A DNA stretch of 17,344 nt from an uncultured Clostridia bacterium (lineage in GTDB: Bacteria > Bacillota > Clostridia > Oscillospirales > Acutalibacteraceae), in the NCBI GenBank assembly GCA_946187095.1, contig CAMHPW010000008.1:1-17344 (forward strand), written 5' to 3'. Shown in pieces: positions 1 to 6,377 of the stretch. Position 1 is the first letter of the stretch, and each line of letters begins with the position of its first letter. Made by a program: the position numbers and the translations under genes. Below the pieces are notes generated by a model, which searched no databases, was not told the origin of the DNA, and was given only the letters and a program-made list of their open reading frames with translations.

Positions 1-34
1 CTGGTGAAACGATCATCATTGCAATTATCCCTAA

Positions 35-337
35 TATATTGATATATATTCCAAAGAAAGTGATGTTATTATCTTTGACGCACCGCAGCTTTTTGAAAGC
101 GGCGGCGATAGGATGTGTGATGAAATTATTGCAGTTGTTGCACCTGTTGATGTGAGATTGAAAAGACTCATTTCCCGTGACGGCATTTCGGAAAGTGATG
201 TGCTGATGAGAATGAATGCACAGCTTGATGAAGATTTTTTCAGGGCAAATGCCGATTATATCATAGATGGTTCCAAGCCTTTGAAGGATGTGCAAAGGCA
301 GTTTGAAGAAATTATGAAAAAGGTGATGGGAACATGA
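35..337 (+). CDS. coaE: Dephospho-CoA kinase, C-terminal part (5' end missing or out of frame)
   Basis: CoaE phosphorylates the ribose 3'-OH of dephospho-CoA, the last step of coenzyme A synthesis in the cytoplasm. The visible part has the family's central and C-terminal pattern: DVIIFDAPQLFESGGD (compare the usual DaPLLfEsg), a hydrophobic strand IIAVVAP, the LID-region RLISRDGISESDV, RMNAQ, and ADYIIDGS near the end. The N-terminal P-loop half is absent. In this frame a TAA lies at 32-34, so the ORF is open only from 35. The ATG at 113 falls inside conserved sequence and is not a credible start. Frame 3 just upstream (about 12-50) reads IIIAIIPNILIYI, which weakly resembles the CoaE HP-I segment, so a frameshift or poor sequence at the window edge is likely. 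The stop overlaps the next start (ATGA). Confidence 0.8.
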   Translation, partial: YIDIYSKESDVIIFDAPQLFESGGDRMCDEIIAVVAPVDVRLKRLISRDGISESDVLMRMNAQLDEDFFRANADYIIDGSKPLKDVQRQFEEIMKKVMGT

Positions 338-906
338 AAAAGCAGATACAGGCGACAGTAATTGTTGTCATTGTATTTTTCGGCATGATAGGCATTGCCT
401 ACGGGCTGAAACACGCCAACCGTGAATATACATACAGTGACTATCCGCTTGCCTATGAAAAAGAGATCAGTGCGGCGGCTAAAAAATATAAAATTGACAA
501 GGCTCTGATCTATGGCATCATCAAGACGGAAAGCAATTTCGATCCCGATGCGGAATCAGGGGTAGGGGCATTGGGACTGATGCAGTTGATGCCGAGTTCG
601 TTTGAGTGGTTACAGACTTATTATAAAGATGAAAATAACTATGTGTTTGATGATTTGAGAAAGCCCGAAGTAAATATAGATTACGGTGTACATCTGTTGG
701 CATTGCTTTCGGAAATGTACGAAGTGGAGGACACCATGATATGTGCCTACAACGGTGGTCTGGGAAATGTGGATTCATGGCTGGAAAATCCCGAATATTC
801 CGATGACGGAAAGCATCTGAAAGTGGTGCCGTTTCCCGAAACGGACAATTACAGAAAATTGGTTGCTCAGAACAAGAGCATTTATAAAAAATTGTATTTC
901 AGTTAA
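334..906 (+). CDS. Membrane-anchored lytic murein transglycosylase (SLT/GH23 family)
   Basis: Soluble lytic transglycosylase-like domain that cleaves the MurNAc-GlcNAc bond of peptidoglycan with 1,6-anhydro product formation. The 190-aa protein has a short basic start followed by one membrane segment (about residues 6-24), so it is probably anchored with the catalytic domain outside the membrane. GH23 hallmarks are in order: KTESNFDPDAES with the likely catalytic Glu at residue 66, GALGLMQLMP (78-87), and AYNGGLGNVDSW (138-149). The size is that of the small Gram-positive SLT proteins rather than the large E. coli Slt70. The start overlaps the coaE stop by 4 bp and has an AAGGTGATG-type site inside coaE, which suggests translational coupling. 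The role could be cell-wall turnover or remodelling; linkage to coaE does not point to a specific partner. Confidence 0.9.
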   Translation: MKKQIQATVIVVIVFFGMIGIAYGLKHANREYTYSDYPLAYEKEISAAAKKYKIDKALIYGIIKTESNFDPDAESGVGALGLMQLMPSSFEWLQTYYKDENNYVFDDLRKPEVNIDYGVHLLALLSEMYEVEDTMICAYNGGLGNVDSWLENPEYSDDGKHLKVVPFPETDNYRKLVAQNKSIYKKLYFS

Positions 907-923
907 GAGAGGAAATGATTTCA

Positions 924-2327
924 ATGGAAAAGGAAAAATCACAGGCAAAACAGCTCAAGGAAAAGCTGTTTATGAACAGGAAAAACGGCATTGTGAAGGC
1001 AGGGGCGGAGGAAGTCGCAAAGGCAGATGAATTCTGCAGGGGCTATAAGACATTTCTGGACAATGCCAAAACCGAACGTGATGCCGTGAAATTTGTCATA
1101 GAAACGGCAGAAAAAAACGGCTTCACGGAATACGATTGCACGAAAACTTACAGTGCGGGAGATAAAGTTTATGTGAATAACAGGGGCATGGCGATCATGC
1201 TTGCCGTCATCGGAAAGAACGGTACAAAAAACGGTGTGCGTCTGGGTATTGCACATATTGATTCGCCAAGACTGGATTTAAAGCCGAATCCGCTTTATGA
1301 AAGCAACGATCTGGCATTGTTCAAGACACATTATTACGGCGGTATCAAAAAATATCAGTGGACAACAGTGCCGCTGGCATTGCATGGAGTCGTTGCCCTG
1401 AAAGACGGAAATGTGATAGATGTCAATATCGGTGAAGATGAAAATGATACCTGCTTTGTTGTGACGGATTTATTGCCGCATTTGGCTGTGGAACAGATGT
1501 CACAGGTCATGACAAAGGCTTTCAATGGTGAACATCTCAATGTGCTTGTCGGAAGCCGTCCTTTCAATGAAGATGAAGAAAGTGAAAGCGTCAAGCTGAA
1601 TGTACTGAATATATTGTTTGAAAAGTACGGTATCGTGGAAGAAGATTTTCTTTCGGCTGATCTGACGATGGTGCCTGCCATGAAAGCAAGGGATATCGGC
1701 TTTGACAGAAGTATGATAGGCGGTTACGGACATGATGACAAAGTGTGTGCTTATCCTGCACTGATGGCAGTTCTTGATGTGAAAGAACCCGAAAGCACGG
1801 TTATCACGGTATTGACAGACCGTGAGGAGATAGGCAGTGACGGCAATACAGGCATGAAGTCAACGTATATGGCAGATTTCGTGGCAGACCTTGCAAAAGC
1901 TGACGGCATGGAACTGCGTCATGTCATGAGAAAAACGACCTGTCTTTCGGCTGATGTCAATGCGGCATTTGATCCGACTTATGCATCTGCATTTGAGGGC
2001 AACAATGCCTGCTATATCAATAAGGGTGCCGTGATCACGAAATACACGGGCAGCGGCGGCAAATACAGCACTTCCGATGCTTCGGCGGAATATATGGCAA
2101 GGATAAGAAATCTTCTTGACAGTAAAAATGTTCTCTGGCAGACGGGTGAACTCGGCAAAGTGGACGGCGGCGGCGGCGGAACGATCGCTAAATTTATTGC
2201 GAATCTGAATGCAGACGTTGTTGATTTAGGTGTGCCTGTACTTTCCATGCACGCCCCGTTTGAAGTCGTTTCCAAGCTCGATGTCTATGAAACTTACAGG
2301 GCTTTGTATGAGTTTTACGCCTTCTGA
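924..2327 (+). CDS. apeB: M18 family aminopeptidase (aspartyl aminopeptidase-like)
   Basis: Cytoplasmic, metal-dependent exopeptidase that removes N-terminal (often acidic) residues from peptides. The 467-aa product carries the M18 metal and catalytic motifs: AHIDSPRL with His111 and Asp113, TDREEIGSDGNTG with the acidic catalytic/metal pair Glu301-Glu302, SADVNAAFDP, INKGAVIT, the GGGGGT segment, and SMHAPFE with the last metal ligand His443. Length matches the family. I chose ATG 924 because the AGAGGA site at 908-913 lies 10 nt upstream of it; the ATG at 915 is open too, giving 470 aa, but is only 1 nt from that site. The gene follows the transglycosylase by 17 nt and may share its transcript. 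ApeB is a recognised symbol for this family, but assignment to a particular subgroup is inferred. Confidence 0.9.
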   Translation: MEKEKSQAKQLKEKLFMNRKNGIVKAGAEEVAKADEFCRGYKTFLDNAKTERDAVKFVIETAEKNGFTEYDCTKTYSAGDKVYVNNRGMAIMLAVIGKNGTKNGVRLGIAHIDSPRLDLKPNPLYESNDLALFKTHYYGGIKKYQWTTVPLALHGVVALKDGNVIDVNIGEDENDTCFVVTDLLPHLAVEQMSQVMTKAFNGEHLNVLVGSRPFNEDEESESVKLNVLNILFEKYGIVEEDFLSADLTMVPAMKARDIGFDRSMIGGYGHDDKVCAYPALMAVLDVKEPESTVITVLTDREEIGSDGNTGMKSTYMADFVADLAKADGMELRHVMRKTTCLSADVNAAFDPTYASAFEGNNACYINKGAVITKYTGSGGKYSTSDASAEYMARIRNLLDSKNVLWQTGELGKVDGGGGGTIAKFIANLNADVVDLGVPVLSMHAPFEVVSKLDVYETYRALYEFYAF

Positions 2328-2406
2328 AACGGCAGACAGTGCAATTGACAGGCTTGTTTCTTGGCAATTTTTACAATAATTATGCGGCTTGATTTGATTT
2401 GTTAAT

Positions 2407-2434
2407 TTTTTTGTAACAATTATGTTACAAAAAA
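2407..2434. repeat. Perfect 12-bp inverted repeat upstream of the murA promoter
   Basis: Arms TTTTTTGTAACA (2407-2418) and TGTTACAAAAAA (2423-2434) are exact reverse complements separated by ATTA. It ends 10 bp before the -35 box of the putative murA promoter. The stem lacks a GC core and is not followed by a T run, so it reads better as a dimeric-regulator operator than as a terminator. The even-length core TGTAAC-N6-GTTACA does not fit the GlnR/TnrA consensus, which needs 7 central bases between TGTNA and TNACA. No regulator is identified. Confidence 0.55.
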
Positions 2435-2444
2435 GTTTTAATTG

Positions 2445-2473
2445 TTGACAAGTTCGTGAAATTATATTATCAT
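2445..2473 (+). promoter_or_regulatory. Sigma-A-like promoter for murA
   Basis: A perfect -35 TTGACA (2445-2450) is followed after 17 bp by TATCAT (2468-2473), 5 of 6 to the consensus -10. Transcription would start near 2480, leaving a leader of about 150 nt before murA. This is the best promoter-like match in the 301-bp gap between the aminopeptidase and murA. Confidence 0.7.
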
Positions 2474-2513
2474 CTTTCTGATTGGATTCTATTTTTTGCA
2501 TCCATGTGGTATA

Positions 2514-2586
2514 TTTCAACAAGAAAATGATCATTCAGCATTGAACCCGAATGTTGAAAATAAAAATAAATATGTCCTGACGGACA
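2514..2586 (+). promoter_or_regulatory. Structured 5' leader of murA (hairpins, no known riboswitch recognised)
   Basis: The predicted leader has several self-complementary elements. TTCAGCATT (2534-2542) can pair with AATGTTGAA (2550-2558) over 9 bp with one G-U and a 7-nt loop. TTTCAACA (2514-2521) can alternatively pair with TGTTGAAA (2552-2559), so the two stems are mutually exclusive. A third hairpin, TGTCC-TGAC-GGACA, spans 2573-2586. No T run follows, so there is no obvious transcription attenuator, and I recognise no riboswitch class. This may be chance in AT-rich DNA. Confidence 0.3.
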
Positions 2587-2628
2587 CAGCCTGAAAATAT
2601 ATTATTTTAGATCAAGGAGTGGTGTGGC

Positions 2629-3906
2629 TTGAAAAAAATAGTGATCAATGGCGGCAACAGACTCACCGGAAGTGTCTGTATCAGCGGTGCGAAAAATGCC
2701 GCTGTAGCTATTATCCCTGCAATCATACTTTCAGACGGTGTATGCCGTGTTGAGAATATACCTGATATAATGGATGTAAATCTGATGCTTGATATTCTTG
2801 AAAAGATGGGTGCAAAGATCGTCAGGATCAATAAAAGCACTGTCGAGATCGATCCGAGAAATATCAGCAGTTTCTATGCGAATTATGATGAAATCAGGGC
2901 AATGAGGGCTTCCTGCTATCTTCTGGGAGCGTTGCTCGGAAAATTCTCGGAGGCTGAATCGGCACTTCCCGGCGGCTGTAATTTCGGAGTAAGACCGATC
3001 GATCAGCATTTGAAGGGCTTTGGCGTACTCGGTGCGGAAAACAGTGTGTCCGACGGCATGATCAAACTCAGATCCAACGGACTCAAAGGCGGTCATGTGT
3101 ATCTTGATGTGGTTTCCGTTGGGGCAACGATCAATATCATGCTGGCGGCAGTGAAAACCCCCGGCAGAACGGTGATTGAAAATGCCGCCAAAGAGCCTCA
3201 TGTGGTAGACCTGGCGAATTTCCTCAATTCCATGGGGGCGGATGTCAGGGGGGCAGGTACGGATGTTATTAAAATAAACGGCGTGGATCATCTCAATGGT
3301 ACAAGCTACACGATCATTCCCGATCAGATAGAGGCAGGTACATATATGGCTGCCGCTGCTGCAACGAACGGTGATGTGACCATCACGAATGTGATCACGA
3401 AGCATCTGGAATCCATTACCGCAAAGCTGCGTGAGATGGGTATCACTGTGGAAGAATATGAAGATTGTATCAGAGTATGCAATCAGGGCAGACTTCATAA
3501 ATGCAATGTCAAGACCATGCCGCATCCGGGTTTTCCGACGGATATGCAGCCGCAGATCGCTGTACTGCTTTCGGTAGCGGACGGTACGAGCATGATCACG
3601 GAGGCTGTATGGGATAACCGTTTCCGCTATGTGGACGAACTCAAGCGAATGGGGGCGAACATTTCCGTGAGCGGCAAAATGGCTGTCATAGAGGGTGTGG
3701 ATACGCTGAAAGGGGCACCTGTCAAGGCAACAGACCTTCGTGCAGGAGCAGCAATGATCGTGGCAGGGCTTGCGGCTCAGGGGACTACTTTTATAGAAGA
3801 TATCCGTCATATTGAAAGAGGCTATGAAAATGTCGTTGAGAAGTTTTCTTCACTCGGAGCGGATATTAAAATCATACAGACGGAAGAACCCGCCAATACA
3901 AAATGA
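2629..3906 (+). CDS. murA: UDP-N-acetylglucosamine 1-carboxyvinyltransferase
   Basis: MurA transfers enolpyruvate from PEP to UDP-GlcNAc, the first committed step of peptidoglycan synthesis, in the cytoplasm. The 425-aa length is typical. Visible family motifs are SGAKNAAVAI with the substrate-binding Lys-Asn pair near residues 22-23, MRASCYLLGALLG, the active-site loop LPGGCNFGVRPIDQHL, and HPGFPTDMQPQ with the conserved Asp. The loop cysteine (Cys117, equivalent to E. coli Cys115) is present; this is the residue alkylated by fosfomycin, so sensitivity at target level is expected. The start is TTG at 2629, with AAGGAG at 2614-2619 and a 9-nt spacer. A sigma-A-like promoter at 2445-2473 precedes it and an intrinsic terminator follows the stop closely. 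Firmicutes often have two paralogues (MurA and MurZ); which one this is cannot be told from the sequence alone. Confidence 0.95.
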   Translation: MKKIVINGGNRLTGSVCISGAKNAAVAIIPAIILSDGVCRVENIPDIMDVNLMLDILEKMGAKIVRINKSTVEIDPRNISSFYANYDEIRAMRASCYLLGALLGKFSEAESALPGGCNFGVRPIDQHLKGFGVLGAENSVSDGMIKLRSNGLKGGHVYLDVVSVGATINIMLAAVKTPGRTVIENAAKEPHVVDLANFLNSMGADVRGAGTDVIKINGVDHLNGTSYTIIPDQIEAGTYMAAAAATNGDVTITNVITKHLESITAKLREMGITVEEYEDCIRVCNQGRLHKCNVKTMPHPGFPTDMQPQIAVLLSVADGTSMITEAVWDNRFRYVDELKRMGANISVSGKMAVIEGVDTLKGAPVKATDLRAGAAMIVAGLAAQGTTFIEDIRHIERGYENVVEKFSSLGADIKIIQTEEPANTK

Positions 3907-3913
3907 TCTCTAT

Positions 3914-3950
3914 GGGAAACTCTGTTGAACAAGACAGAGTTTCTCTTTTT
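3914..3950 (+). terminator. Rho-independent terminator after murA
   Basis: GAAACTCTGT (3916-3925) pairs perfectly with ACAGAGTTTC (3934-3943) around an 8-nt loop; two further pairs (one G-U, one G-C) extend the stem to 3914/3945. The run TCTTTTT (3944-3950) follows. It sits 8 nt after the murA stop and 25 nt before the chosen start of the next gene. Confidence 0.8.
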
Positions 3951-3974
3951 ATCACGATGCAAAGGAAGATGAAA

Positions 3975-4766
3975 ATGACAAGATTGAGTCCGCTTTTCAG
4001 CGGCAGTGACGGAAACTGCTATTATATCGGTTCGGCGGAAAAGGGTATTCTGATAGACTGCGGCAGAAGTGCAAAGCAGATCACTTCGGCACTTTCGGGG
4101 ATCGGTATCGAAATGAAAAATATCAGTGCGATATTCGTGACGCATGAGCACGTTGACCATGTCAAAGGCTTGAAAACGCTTGTGTCAAAGTATCATATCA
4201 AGGTGTTTGCGACAGAGGGAACGATACAGGAAATGAACGTGAAAGGGCTTATCAATGGAAATGTTGATATCTTTCCTGTATCATACGGCGGCATGGCATG
4301 GAATGATATGGAGATCAGACCGTTTCGTATATCGCATGACTGCCGTGAGGGAGTCGGCTATGTCATCACGACTTCGGACGGCAGAAAGACCGCTTTTGCC
4401 ACGGATACGGGTATCGTTACGGATGAGATCAAAACGGCTCTCAAAGGCTGTGATACAGTCGTGATAGAGTCGAATTACGATGAAAATATGCTTTTGTCGG
4501 GAGATTATCCGTATTCGCTCAAAAGACGGATACTTTCGAGCAGGGGACATATCTCCAATGAAGTGTGTGCGGAAACGGTGAGTGAACTTGTGGAAACGGG
4601 TACGACAAGAATTATTCTTGCCCATCTCAGCCGTAAGAACAATATGCCGTGTCTTGCGGAGGAGGCATCTGTTTCGAGGCTGACTCTCGGCAGTATGAAA
4701 CGCAATTCCGATTATATCCTGCACGTTGCGGAACATGAAAACAACAGGCTGAAGATCGTTTATTGA
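3975..4766 (+). CDS. walJ: Metallo-beta-lactamase-fold hydrolase, WalJ/YycJ-like
   Basis: Cytoplasmic MBL-fold protein of the YycJ/WalJ type, in which members act as DNA/RNA-processing nucleases tied to cell-wall and division control through the WalRK (YycFG) locus. The 263-aa protein begins in the family's usual way, LSPLFSGSDGNCYYIG, followed by ILIDCG, the metal motif THEHVDH (His57, His59, Asp61, His62), ISHD (His121), ATDTG (Asp144) and AHLSRKNN (His217). I chose ATG 3975 because AAAGGA at 3961-3966 gives an 8-nt spacer and because the longer ORF from 3903 would translate through the murA terminator and add about 24 residues unlike the family. walRK genes are not in this window, so the symbol rests on protein similarity only. 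The next gene starts 9 nt after the stop. Confidence 0.85.
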   Translation: MTRLSPLFSGSDGNCYYIGSAEKGILIDCGRSAKQITSALSGIGIEMKNISAIFVTHEHVDHVKGLKTLVSKYHIKVFATEGTIQEMNVKGLINGNVDIFPVSYGGMAWNDMEIRPFRISHDCREGVGYVITTSDGRKTAFATDTGIVTDEIKTALKGCDTVVIESNYDENMLLSGDYPYSLKRRILSSRGHISNEVCAETVSELVETGTTRIILAHLSRKNNMPCLAEEASVSRLTLGSMKRNSDYILHVAEHENNRLKIVY

Positions 4767-4775
4767 GGAGAAAAT

Positions 4776-5258
4776 ATGCTGAATGTCAATATTATATGCG
4801 TGGGAAAGCTGAAGGAAAAATTCTGGGCGGATGCCTGCAGTGAATATGCCAAAAGGCTGAAGGGCTTTTGCAGCTTTTCAATCATTGAAGTGGATGAGGA
4901 AAAGCTGCCCGATCTGCCGTCTGAAACACAGATCAAAAATACTCTTGAAAAAGAGGGACAGAGGATCATATCCAGAATACCGAAAAATGCGAAAGTCATT
5001 TCCATGTGTATCGAGGGAAAGCAGAGAAGTTCGGAAAAACTTGCAAAAGAGCTTGAGGAGATGGCAGTGAACGGTGCAAGCAGCATTGCCTTTGTGATAG
5101 GCGGTTCATGGGGACTTTCCGATGAAGTGAAAAATCTGTCATTCATGCGGCTTTCCATGTCGGAAATGACCTTTCCGCACCAGTTGGCGAGAGTCATGCT
5201 CTGTGAACAGCTCTATCGTGCCTTTCAGATCAGCTCCAACGGCAAATACCATAAATGA
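4776..5258 (+). CDS. rlmH: 23S rRNA (pseudouridine1915-N3)-methyltransferase RlmH
   Basis: SPOUT-class enzyme that methylates N3 of pseudouridine 1915 in helix 69 of 23S rRNA, acting on assembled 70S ribosomes with S-adenosylmethionine. The 160-aa size and start (NIICVGKLKEKF) are typical. The trefoil-knot SAM site is clear: FVIGGSWGLS (106-115), LSMSEMTFPHQLARV (126-140), EQLYRA (144-149), and the C-terminal YHK that closes the family. A GAGGAG site at 4765-4770 overlaps the walJ stop and sits 5 nt before ATG 4776, so the two genes are translated from one message. The walJ-rlmH neighbourhood is common in Firmicutes. No convincing intrinsic terminator follows: only a weak 6-bp AATGAG/CTCATT stem at the 3' end. 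Confidence 0.96.
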   Translation: MLNVNIICVGKLKEKFWADACSEYAKRLKGFCSFSIIEVDEEKLPDLPSETQIKNTLEKEGQRIISRIPKNAKVISMCIEGKQRSSEKLAKELEEMAVNGASSIAFVIGGSWGLSDEVKNLSFMRLSMSEMTFPHQLARVMLCEQLYRAFQISSNGKYHK

Positions 5259-5316
5259 GCAATTTTTGAATTTTCTCATTGGATTTATAACAAATTTTTT
5301 AAGTTTTTGAACGAAA

Positions 5317-5343
5317 TATGAACGGGAATTAAATTTGTTCATA
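5317..5343. repeat. Inverted repeat TATGAAC/GTTCATA upstream of pilin gene
   Basis: TATGAAC (5317-5323) and GTTCATA (5337-5343) are 7-bp reverse complements with a 13-bp spacer, 20 bp centre to centre. The same half-site recurs at the pilin promoter (5469-5523). This pair is about 160 bp upstream of the -35 box, in a 359-bp gap without genes. Confidence 0.45.
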
Positions 5344-5361
5344 GTTTATTAATAAATATTT

Positions 5362-5458
5362 TGCACAAAAAAATATCAGGTGTGTAATATAAATTAAACA
5401 AAAACAAGTCAAAAACGTGTTATCAGGGCAGATTTGATGTCAAAATGCACAAAAAAAT
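5362..5458. repeat. Direct repeat pair TGCACAAAAAAAT
   Basis: The 13-bp word TGCACAAAAAAAT occurs at 5362-5374 and 5446-5458, 84 bp apart (about eight helical turns). A shorter TATCAGG also occurs after the first copy and before the second. The sequence is A-rich, so chance is possible; the GCAC part makes it more distinctive. Function unknown. Confidence 0.35.
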
Positions 5459-5468
5459 TAGTGTACTT

Positions 5469-5523
5469 TTTATGAACAAAAATTAAAAAATTCAAAAAAA
5501 ACTATTGACATTTTGTTCATAAA
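5469..5523. promoter_or_regulatory. Operator-like 13-bp perfect inverted repeat straddling the pilin -35 box
   Basis: TTTATGAACAAAA (5469-5481) and TTTTGTTCATAAA (5511-5523) are exact reverse complements 29 bp apart. The right arm fills most of the spacer between -35 and -10, so a protein bound there would compete with RNA polymerase. A further ATGAAC lies at 5545-5550, just after the expected transcription start. With the upstream pair this makes five copies of one half-site in about 230 bp. Confidence 0.5.
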
Positions 5524-5533
5524 GAGTTAATAT
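5505..5533 (+). promoter_or_regulatory. Sigma-A-like promoter for the pilin gene
   Basis: TTGACA (5505-5510) matches the consensus -35 exactly; after 17 bp comes TAATAT (5528-5533), 4 of 6 to the -10 consensus, in an AT-rich stretch. A start near 5540 would give a 5' leader of about 78 nt. I see no c-di-GMP riboswitch signature in this leader. Confidence 0.6.
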
Positions 5534-5617
5534 ATATTCAACAAATGAACACGGCATTCAGCCCCTTCAGAATGGACGGTTCAAAAAAAATTTATTTTAA
5601 GAAAGAGGTAGTTTATT

Positions 5618-6205
5618 ATGACTCTCCAGCAGAAACTGCTCGCTAAGCAGAGCAAAAAAGGTTTTACCCTCGTTGAACTCGTTGTTGTTATCGCAATCCT
5701 TGCCATCCTCGCAGCTATCGCTATCCCCGCAGTTGTAGGTATCATCGACAACGCACAGAAGTCAGCTAAGAATGCAAACGCAGCCGCTCTTGACGGTGCT
5801 GCAAAGAAGCTCTATGCAGGCGTAACAGCCGGTTCTATTCACAGCACTACACCTAACAACGAACTCGGTGCTCTTGCTGATAGCAAAGCCACCAAGCTTC
5901 CCGCGAAGAATGCTACAACTTCTGATAAGAGATCAGCAGCTAACAAGTTGCTCGTTTATGATGCAGTCCTTTATTCAGGTCTCAGCTCTGCATTTGCTAA
6001 CGAAAACTGCAGTGACTATGGTTACAGCAAAAAAGATGGTACTATAGTTTATTACAATGGTCTTGATAAGAATGATGATTACTCACAGTTTGCAGCAGGT
6101 AGTTATGATTCTGCTGATGGCGGTTTCCAGACCGTAACACTCGGCACAATCTACAGAGCTACTACTACTACTCCTGCCCAGGGTAATAATGGTGGCAATA
6201 GCTAA
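5618..6205 (+). CDS. pilA: Type IV prepilin (probable major pilin)
   Basis: Precursor of a type IV pilus subunit, made at the membrane and polymerised outside. The 195-aa protein has a 15-residue leader ending KKG, then FTLVELVVVIAILAILAAIA: cleavage is expected between Gly15 and Phe16, and Glu20 is the conserved Glu5 of mature pilin. The N-terminal helix (16-40) is both membrane anchor and filament core. The rest is a soluble domain with a single cysteine (in ENCSDYG) and a Thr-rich, Gly/Asn-rich tail. The AGAGGT site (5604-5609) is 9 nt from the ATG. Codon use is biased to GTT, GCT, ATC, CTC, AAC and AAG, unlike the flanking genes, as expected for a very abundant protein. It has its own promoter and terminator. 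Major-pilin status is inferred from codon bias and isolation; processing should depend on the peptidase at 12210-13103. Confidence 0.92.
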   Translation: MTLQQKLLAKQSKKGFTLVELVVVIAILAILAAIAIPAVVGIIDNAQKSAKNANAAALDGAAKKLYAGVTAGSIHSTTPNNELGALADSKATKLPAKNATTSDKRSAANKLLVYDAVLYSGLSSAFANENCSDYGYSKKDGTIVYYNGLDKNDDYSQFAAGSYDSADGGFQTVTLGTIYRATTTTPAQGNNGGNS

Positions 6206-6257
6206 TCCGTAAAATCCTGATGCCCATTGAGCAGTAATTAACAGTTGAATCTTCGGT

Positions 6258-6294
6258 CCCCGATACTCCCAAAAGGAGTTTCGGGGGCTTTTTT
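6258..6294 (+). terminator. Rho-independent terminator of the pilin gene
   Basis: CCCCGA (6258-6263) pairs with TCGGGG (6281-6286) and ACTCC (6265-6269) with GGAGT (6275-6279), with one T-T mismatch between them and a 5-nt CAAAA loop. A run of six T (6289-6294) follows. It lies about 50 nt after the pilin stop. Confidence 0.9.
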
Positions 6295-6335
6295 CAATTA
6301 GCAATGAGCAATGTACAATGTGAAATGAGCAATGA
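6294..6335. repeat. Degenerate 7-bp tandem repeat block, consensus GCAATGA
   Basis: Six consecutive heptamers: TCAATTA, GCAATGA, GCAATGT, ACAATGT, GAAATGA, GCAATGA (6294-6335). Each differs from the consensus by 0-3 bases and the 7-bp phase is exact. The preceding stretch 6225-6248 (TTGAGCAGTAATTAACAG and on) has a similar but weaker flavour. Such short heptameric repeats are known in intergenic DNA of several bacteria; no function is established here. Confidence 0.65.
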
Positions 6336-6367
6336 AAAAAGCGGCTTTTGTGAAAAAAGTCGCTTTT
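6335..6367 (-). terminator. Rho-independent terminator of the fabV operon
   Basis: AAAAGCGGCTTTT (6337-6349) and AAAAGTCGCTTTT (6355-6367) form a 13-bp stem with one G-T position and a 5-nt loop. Read on the minus strand, the stem is followed by a T run (complement of 6335-6340), about 40 nt beyond the fabV stop. A-rich ends on both sides may make it work in both directions. Confidence 0.75.
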
Positions 6368-6377
6368 GAAAAATATA

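Noticed and set aside
2412..2429. GlnR/TnrA-type box at the murA palindrome
   Set aside because: The consensus TGTNA-N7-TNACA needs 7 central bases; here TGTAA and TTACA are 8 apart, so only a generic palindrome is claimed.
2731..3810. Long minus-strand ORF (359 codons) opposite murA
   Set aside because: It is a shadow of murA: no ribosome site, Cys/His/Arg-rich composition typical of antisense frames, and no recognisable domain.
3903..3974. N-terminal extension of the WalJ-like protein from ATG 3903
   Set aside because: It encodes the murA terminator hairpin and does not look like the family N-terminus; ATG 3975 has a proper ribosome site.
5254..5280. Terminator after rlmH (AATGAG/CTCATT)
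   Set aside because: Only a 6-bp AT-rich stem with a 15-nt loop and no T run after it.
5534..5617. c-di-GMP riboswitch in the pilin leader
   Set aside because: Such switches control pilin genes in some clostridia, but this leader is only about 78 nt and lacks the conserved GEMM or type II core sequences.
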